Origin: Holothuria scabra
Taxonomy: Eukaryota; Echinodermata; Holothuroidea; Aspidochirotida; Holothuriidae
Length of the DNA: 64,000 bases
NCBI GenBank assembly: GCA_037179385.1
Contig: CM074179.1
Location: 75,443,719-75,507,718 of the forward strand
Direction of reading: 5' to 3'
In this document: in pieces, positions 59,986 through 64,000 of the stretch
Numbering within the stretch: position 1 is the first letter of the stretch
Layout: each line of letters opens with the position of its first letter
Translations under genes and position numbers: made by a program
Notes under the pieces: generated by a model
The model's database searches: none
What the model saw: only the letters and a program-made list of their open reading frames with translations
Told to the model about the DNA's origin: nothing

Positions 59986-61790
59986 GTAAGGAGATTGAGT
60001 CATATCCTATCAAAGAGACTACTGACGTAATTTTAAGTTGTTTTACTGTAAGGGGGCCCCTTGATGACTGCGTAGAATTGGAAACCAGATTAATGTCACA
60101 AGTGAATTTGTCGTGTTTATGTTAATATGGTTGAAATGCGTGGGAAAAAAACGGTGTGCCTTGTTTTTGTTTTTAATGTATCTCCTTATTAGTGTGAGAT
60201 ACAAAGTGGTAAATTTTGTGAAATAATAATTTTTAGGTTTTCATATATGTTATTGTTGTCATGAAAATTCTTGTGATTCTAATAAAGATTAATGGGTGAG
60301 AGAGGAGTGGTAGTGAAGGAGCTACCAAAGGGGGGGGGGGCAACAGAGCCCCCTGTTAAACCAAAATTGTCTGTCAGCGCCTTTTTTAGATTTATAAAAT
60401 GTTGCTTTAATGCATCCCCGCGTTCTTCTCTTACCCCTCTGAACAAAATCTTTATCCTTAAACAAGTTTGCTTGTATAAGGTGTACAGTATGTATGACCT
60501 GGCTCTCTGCATCCACGTCTTCCACTCACGTGAACTCCCAAATCAGATATAAAACTGTGTTCATTAGCTGTATCCCTTTAACAGTTATAGCAGGGAAACC
60601 ATTACCATCAAAAAGGTGAACCTTTCATTTAAGTTTGTATAACTGGCAGTACCTTCATCACTTAGTACTATGGAAACATAAAATATGTCAATGTGTAAAC
60701 ACTGATGTTTGTCCCTGTAATGGAGTTGATAGAAGGAAACGCTACATCCTAGGTTCATGGTTGTAATTTCCTTCTCATTTAATTGGAATCAGTGAATAGA
60801 TATAGTTTTCATGGCTGTACATATCACTTTCATTAGCTCTGTCACAATTCTAATAACTGTCCTCCATATGTCTAAATTAAACTCAATTAAACTCATGTGT
60901 GGATTTTGTTGACAATGATAGTACTTTTGAGTAACATCCTAGGAGTAATATTGATATAGTAATATGGTGTACCAGTACTTTGTATAATATCATTAATTTT
61001 TAAGACACTGTGAACTTTGTGCGCAGAAGGCTGTGGAATCTATGCAACCGTGTGTGTCACGTGAAAGTATGTTATATGCGATGTACCAGTATATTGTTTA
61101 ATTTATCTAAAGATGAGTTGTCATTTTAATGAACAAAATAATTTCCTGGAAGAAAGAAATTTGATTCAGTCTTGAACTGACCTGGGAATTTGTTATCTTA
61201 AGTAGCATCATTAGATTTAAGAAGGGTCAAATTGGCAAGACCTTTAATGATGACCTCCTTTTTATTGATCAGCAAAAGACTAGTATCCAACAATGAGTCT
61301 CTTGTGGTTTGAATCATTGTTAGAGGATGAAGAGTTGAAAACCAAACATGGATCCTGAAATTCTAGTCTGCTCCCCAAAGAAGCGATTACAGCCCCCCCC
61401 CCCCTCGAAACTGGACACTGGTGAAAGTTCAAAGGGTGGGGACCAATGGTTACCCTTCGATGGATTCTGCTCCCCAAAGGGACTTTACTCAAACGGAACA
61501 CTTGAAAATCACGACCTACCTCTTGCGTGACCTTCATACAGTACCTCTATATCATCGTTCATAGTGACCCTGTTCTGAACTGGTGAGAACTTCTTAAAAC
61601 GACACACGATCTTAGCCGAAATGCCAAGCAGTTTGTACAAAAATTTTCTGTTCTGGGGTGATTATAAGAGTGTCCTGCAGACTGCCTTGTATATCTTGTG
61701 TAACAAATGCAGTCACCACAAAATACATACATTAATGATCATTTTGAATTTCTTAAATATAAGTAAGATTGATTGATTTATCCTTTCCAG
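59986..61790 (+). other. Intron (1.8 kb), nothing distinctive
   Basis: AT-rich intron. It has a G run near 60332-60341 and a C run near 61396-61405, but no bounded transposon, exon or RNA gene that I can support. Short overlapping frames on both strands here are uninformative. Confidence 0.5.
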
Positions 61791-61952
61791 GAGCTGAGAA
61801 TATTCTGAGAGCATATTCCGAGTCCAGTTCTTCAAAAGCCAAGGATTCTGTCAGTGAAGCTAAACAACAGGTTAAAGACTGCACGCAGAACATGTGTCAT
61901 TTAGAGGCTGAATTAGAGGTCAACTTAGGGGTCTTCATTATGAAAATAGAAG
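61791..61952 (+). CDS. RIPOR: RIPOR gene exon: SKA..SE helix and TQNMCHLEAELE motif
   Basis: Exon of 162 nt, acceptor TTATCCTTTCCAG and donor AGAAG|GTATGA; enters in phase 1 and leaves in phase 1. It encodes GAENILRAYSESSSSKAKDS, VSEAKQQVKDC, TQNMCHLEAELEVNLGVF and IMKIEG. The vertebrate counterpart reads DGASKMKQAF..SPASKAARESLTE..YTENMCTIEVELENLLGEF..RMKG. The alignment is collinear, including the invariant NMC..E.ELE core, so identification of the family rests mainly on this exon. Confidence 0.94.
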
Positions 61953-62575
61953 GTATGAATATGCAGCTTATTTTTATTTAATGAATATTCATTTTCTTAA
62001 TGTTTGTTGCATTGCATGAATTCAAGGCTAATTAGGGATGCTTGATTGTGCATTAAAAGTAATAAATTATTTGTCACAAATTGTCATTGAACCAAAGCAA
62101 ACAGATTACGTAGAAATGAATATGCATTTTACTTAGCAATTAAATACATGTAGGAATCAGCTGCTTATAGATATTCATTAAGATCATTTAAACAATGTGA
62201 ATAAATCTGTCAGTGAAGTCAAAGAGGAAACTTGAATATGCATGAGTTATGTGAATATTCAGCTTGTAAGTTAAGTGAACTTTGTGAACTGAATGTGAAA
62301 AATTAAGATTATCTGCATGGTAACTAGAGTTCATACAGGAATTGCCTTGGTTTAATGAGAAGAAGATTAGGAGAAAGGGACTGAAAAGTAGGAGAACTTA
62401 AGAAAAGTGAAAAGCAACGTGGACATATGAATATTTAAAAGCAGCATGAATGTATGACGATATAAAGCATGGATATTGGAATCTTTAGAGAATGTTGCAC
62501 AAGATGATTTGTGTGGTTGAACCTTATCCTATGTAATCAAGTTAACAATACCGTCTGCATCTTGTTGATTTGCAG
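61953..62575 (+). other. Intron (623 bp), AT-rich
   Basis: Simple AT-rich intron with repeated GAATAT/ATGCAT-type words (for example GAATATGCAT and GAATATTCA) but no clear element boundaries. Confidence 0.5.
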
Positions 62576-62619
62576 GAATTGCTGGATTTGCCAGGGTTTG
62601 TCGAGGGGATGTTTTTGAG
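62576..62619 (+). CDS. RIPOR: RIPOR gene exon: GIAGFARVCRGDVFE
   Basis: Exon of 44 nt, acceptor TTGATTTGCAG and donor TGAG|GTGAGTCG; enters in phase 1, leaves in phase 0. It encodes GIAGFARVCRGDVFE, matching the vertebrate hallmark GLAGFARLCPGDQYE that links the helical region to the C2-like segment. About 20 bp past its donor the intron turns into MITE sequence, so the element lies very close to the splice site without disrupting it. Confidence 0.93.
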
Positions 62620-62639
62620 GTGAGTCGCTTAGGTGTCAT

Positions 62640-63392
62640 AACTTCTGCCCCTCCGAATCGGTCTCCATGAGGAGTCAACTTGCCATTTTTAGTTTGGTAT
62701 CTATGTTTATAATATCTTTGCTTAGAACCAAAGATATTATAAACGTAGATACCAAACTCCTATCCCTACACTGTTAGACGCGCTGACTCTTCACGGAGGC
62801 TCAATCGGAGGGGCGGAAGTGTTCATTTGACATACGCACAGTTCTGTTTGGCGATCTGCGTGCATAACTATGGATCCATGACAGAAAATTCCATTGTGAC
62901 GAGATGTCAGCACGTGTGCATTTTCTAAACGAGTCATATACGTGCAAACTACTTTTCTCAGTGTTTAGTTTGGAGTAAAAGAAACGCGCACTTCTGCGTG
63001 CTAGGTAAATGAAGGCAGTGGTTGACTTTTCATTGTAAACGCGTGTATAGATGTGCGCTTGTAAAGATACCATAGAAACAGACCAATCAGTAAGCCAATG
63101 AACTTCAAACCAGTCGTTGTGCGTTAATGTTCAAATGTTCTTAGGTAGAAAGCCGAGGAAGAAGCCTAAAACTGTTTCATGTAAGTGTAATTTATTGAAG
63201 AACTGTGTTTGCAGGAGTTGCAATGTTTTAAAATCACACGTATCTATACTACCGGAAGATATCAATTAAATGTTAGCTTTCAAAACGACTGATCAGTGAT
63301 CAGCACTTCCGCCCCTCCGATTCAGCCTCTGTGAGGAGTCACCGCGCCATTTTAAGTTTGGTATCTGTGTTTATAATATCTTTGCTTAGAAC
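62640..63392. mobile_element. Tandem MITE: truncated copy plus complete copy sharing one target repeat
   Basis: The complete element spans 62729-63384, with inverted ends of about 80-90 bp (62729-62821 and 63304-63384) carrying AGTTTGGTATCT, TATAATATCTTTG and CTTCCGCCCCTCCGATT. It is flanked by CTTAGAAC at 62721-62728 and 63385-63392. Immediately left, 62640-62720 is another right end in the same orientation as the complete element's right end, so the two lie head to tail with one 8-bp repeat between them. Together they form a 30-bp-arm hairpin at 62691-62758 with one mismatch. Confidence 0.72.
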
Positions 63393-63480
63393 TGAAAACA
63401 CTGCCCTCTATTGACTAACTGCTGATGACATTTTTTACTGATCAGGCTCATCATTAAGTACGTTTTGCTTTGTTCCTCAG

Positions 63481-63606
63481 ATTTCTTTCAAATATGGTTT
63501 CCAGAAATGGAAGTCAAAGTGTAAAGTGGAGAAGAATCTAAGCCAGACTTGGGAGAACGCTGAAGTTATGTTTTATCCTATGCTTGCAGACTACCTTCAA
63601 ATTAAG
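63481..63606 (+). CDS. RIPOR: RIPOR gene exon: start of C2-like segment
   Basis: Exon of 126 nt (42 codons, phase 0 on both sides), acceptor TTTGTTCCTCAG and donor TTAAG|GTAAGG. It encodes ISFKYGFQKWKSKCKVEKNL, SQTWENAEVMFYPM and LADYLQIK. It aligns with vertebrate IFMKYGRQRWKLKGKIEVNG, KQSWDGEETVFLPL and IVGFISIK. This is the first half of a beta-rich C2-like module; the next exon should encode the equivalent of VTELKG and is not in the window. Confidence 0.93.
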
Positions 63607-64000
63607 GTAAGGGTGTATTAGTAAGTGTGAAAAATCAGATAAATTTCAGCAGTGTTCAGTGAATATAGATAGTGGGATATCAGGGGGTTCTTTAGAAGCC
63701 AAAACCCACCCCTTAATCAGAAAGCCCCCCCCCACCCAACTGTGGGCTGGGGGTTGTAGAATATGCCTATATGGTATTTCTTGCCTGTCACAAAAGGTGA
63801 CTGAAGTCAAAGACTTGCACCATATTTGAACTGAATTTGGAACCAAACTGCCTGAACCATATTGCATATCATTTGGTATTATAGCTCAATGTTATGTTTC
63901 TTTTACCACTAGTTTCATATATATGACATTGTTTTGTAATTTATTGTTTTTCATTTTGTTGTTTAATAGAAATTAATCAGACAAACAAACAAACAAATAT

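Larger units (their letters stand above)
5376..63606 (+). other. RIPOR: RIPOR/FAM65-family gene, 5' and central part (gene span; 3' end outside window)
   Basis: Gene-level entry linking the coding exons listed separately. RIPOR (FAM65) proteins are cytoplasmic adaptors that bind active Rho GTPases through an N-terminal helical region and influence cell polarity, migration and filopodia; vertebrate RIPOR2 also works in hair-cell stereocilia. Eight exons from 43247 to 63606 splice in frame to 236 residues that follow vertebrate RIPOR1/2 from the PKR basic motif through LEFHLAKVEEL, TQNMCHLEAELE, GIAGFARVCRGD and the KYGFQKWK segment. Two upstream large exons (5493-8132 and 22829-24358) end in phase 0, matching the phase-0 acceptor at 43247. 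Vertebrate RIPOR1-3 are paralogues of one ancestral gene, so no number is assigned. The gene continues past the window; the C-terminal ARM-like region is not seen. Linking the conserved exons to each other is near certain; attaching the two large exons rests on phase, strand and order. Confidence 0.85.

Noticed and set aside
59874..60125. 83-codon frame read as one exon
   Set aside because: Only 59912-59985 is supported; the part after the donor GTAAGG has no RIPOR similarity, and the following exon at 61791 joins in phase.

Overview
The window is eukaryotic and looks like a marine invertebrate deuterostome, most likely an echinoderm. Protein-coding exons are short and separated by kilobase-scale AT-rich introns with consensus GT/AG borders. 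The introns are full of small DNA transposons (MITEs), a tRNA-derived SINE, 5'-truncated LINE ends and a long array of imperfect tandem repeats. No operon, prokaryotic or viral gene is visible. The echinoderm assignment is an inference from repeat style and protein similarity, not proven.

One gene on the + strand explains all convincing coding sequence: a RIPOR/FAM65-family Rho-interacting cell-polarization regulator (PL48 domain). Two very large low-complexity exons (coding 5493-8132, 880 codons; 22829-24358, 510 codons) both end in phase 0 at good donors. Eight downstream exons join without a frame break (43247-43410, 51210-51294, 52333-52356, 53222-53250, 59912-59985, 61791-61952, 62576-62619, 63481-63606) and give 236 residues that can be followed along vertebrate RIPOR1/2: the N-terminal helical Rho-binding region and the start of the C2-like segment. 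The 3' part of the gene lies beyond the window. The two big exons can be alternative N-termini or, if an acceptor before 22820 is used, consecutive exons. A CpG-richer patch ending in a donor at 29335 could be a third, internal start.

Layout: 1-5375 upstream or 5' intronic DNA with MITEs; 5376-8132 first large exon; 8133-22819 intron; 22829-24358 second large exon; 24359-43246 an 18.9 kb intron with the possible internal promoter; 43247-63606 the exons of the conserved domain, in introns of about 0.6 to 7.8 kb.

The most unusual non-coding structure is the array at about 45186-48430: a unit of about 145 bp repeated about a dozen times, each carrying AGGTCA half-sites arranged as DR1 and DR2 (nuclear-receptor type elements) beside a GTAAACA forkhead-type motif. 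A hAT-type element with an 8-bp target duplication splits it, and a second element is nested inside that one. Other well-bounded elements include two TTAA-flanked MITE families, several hAT-like MITEs with 8-bp duplications, a tandem MITE filling most of the intron before the last exon, and a 32-bp perfect hairpin flanked by an 8-bp duplication.
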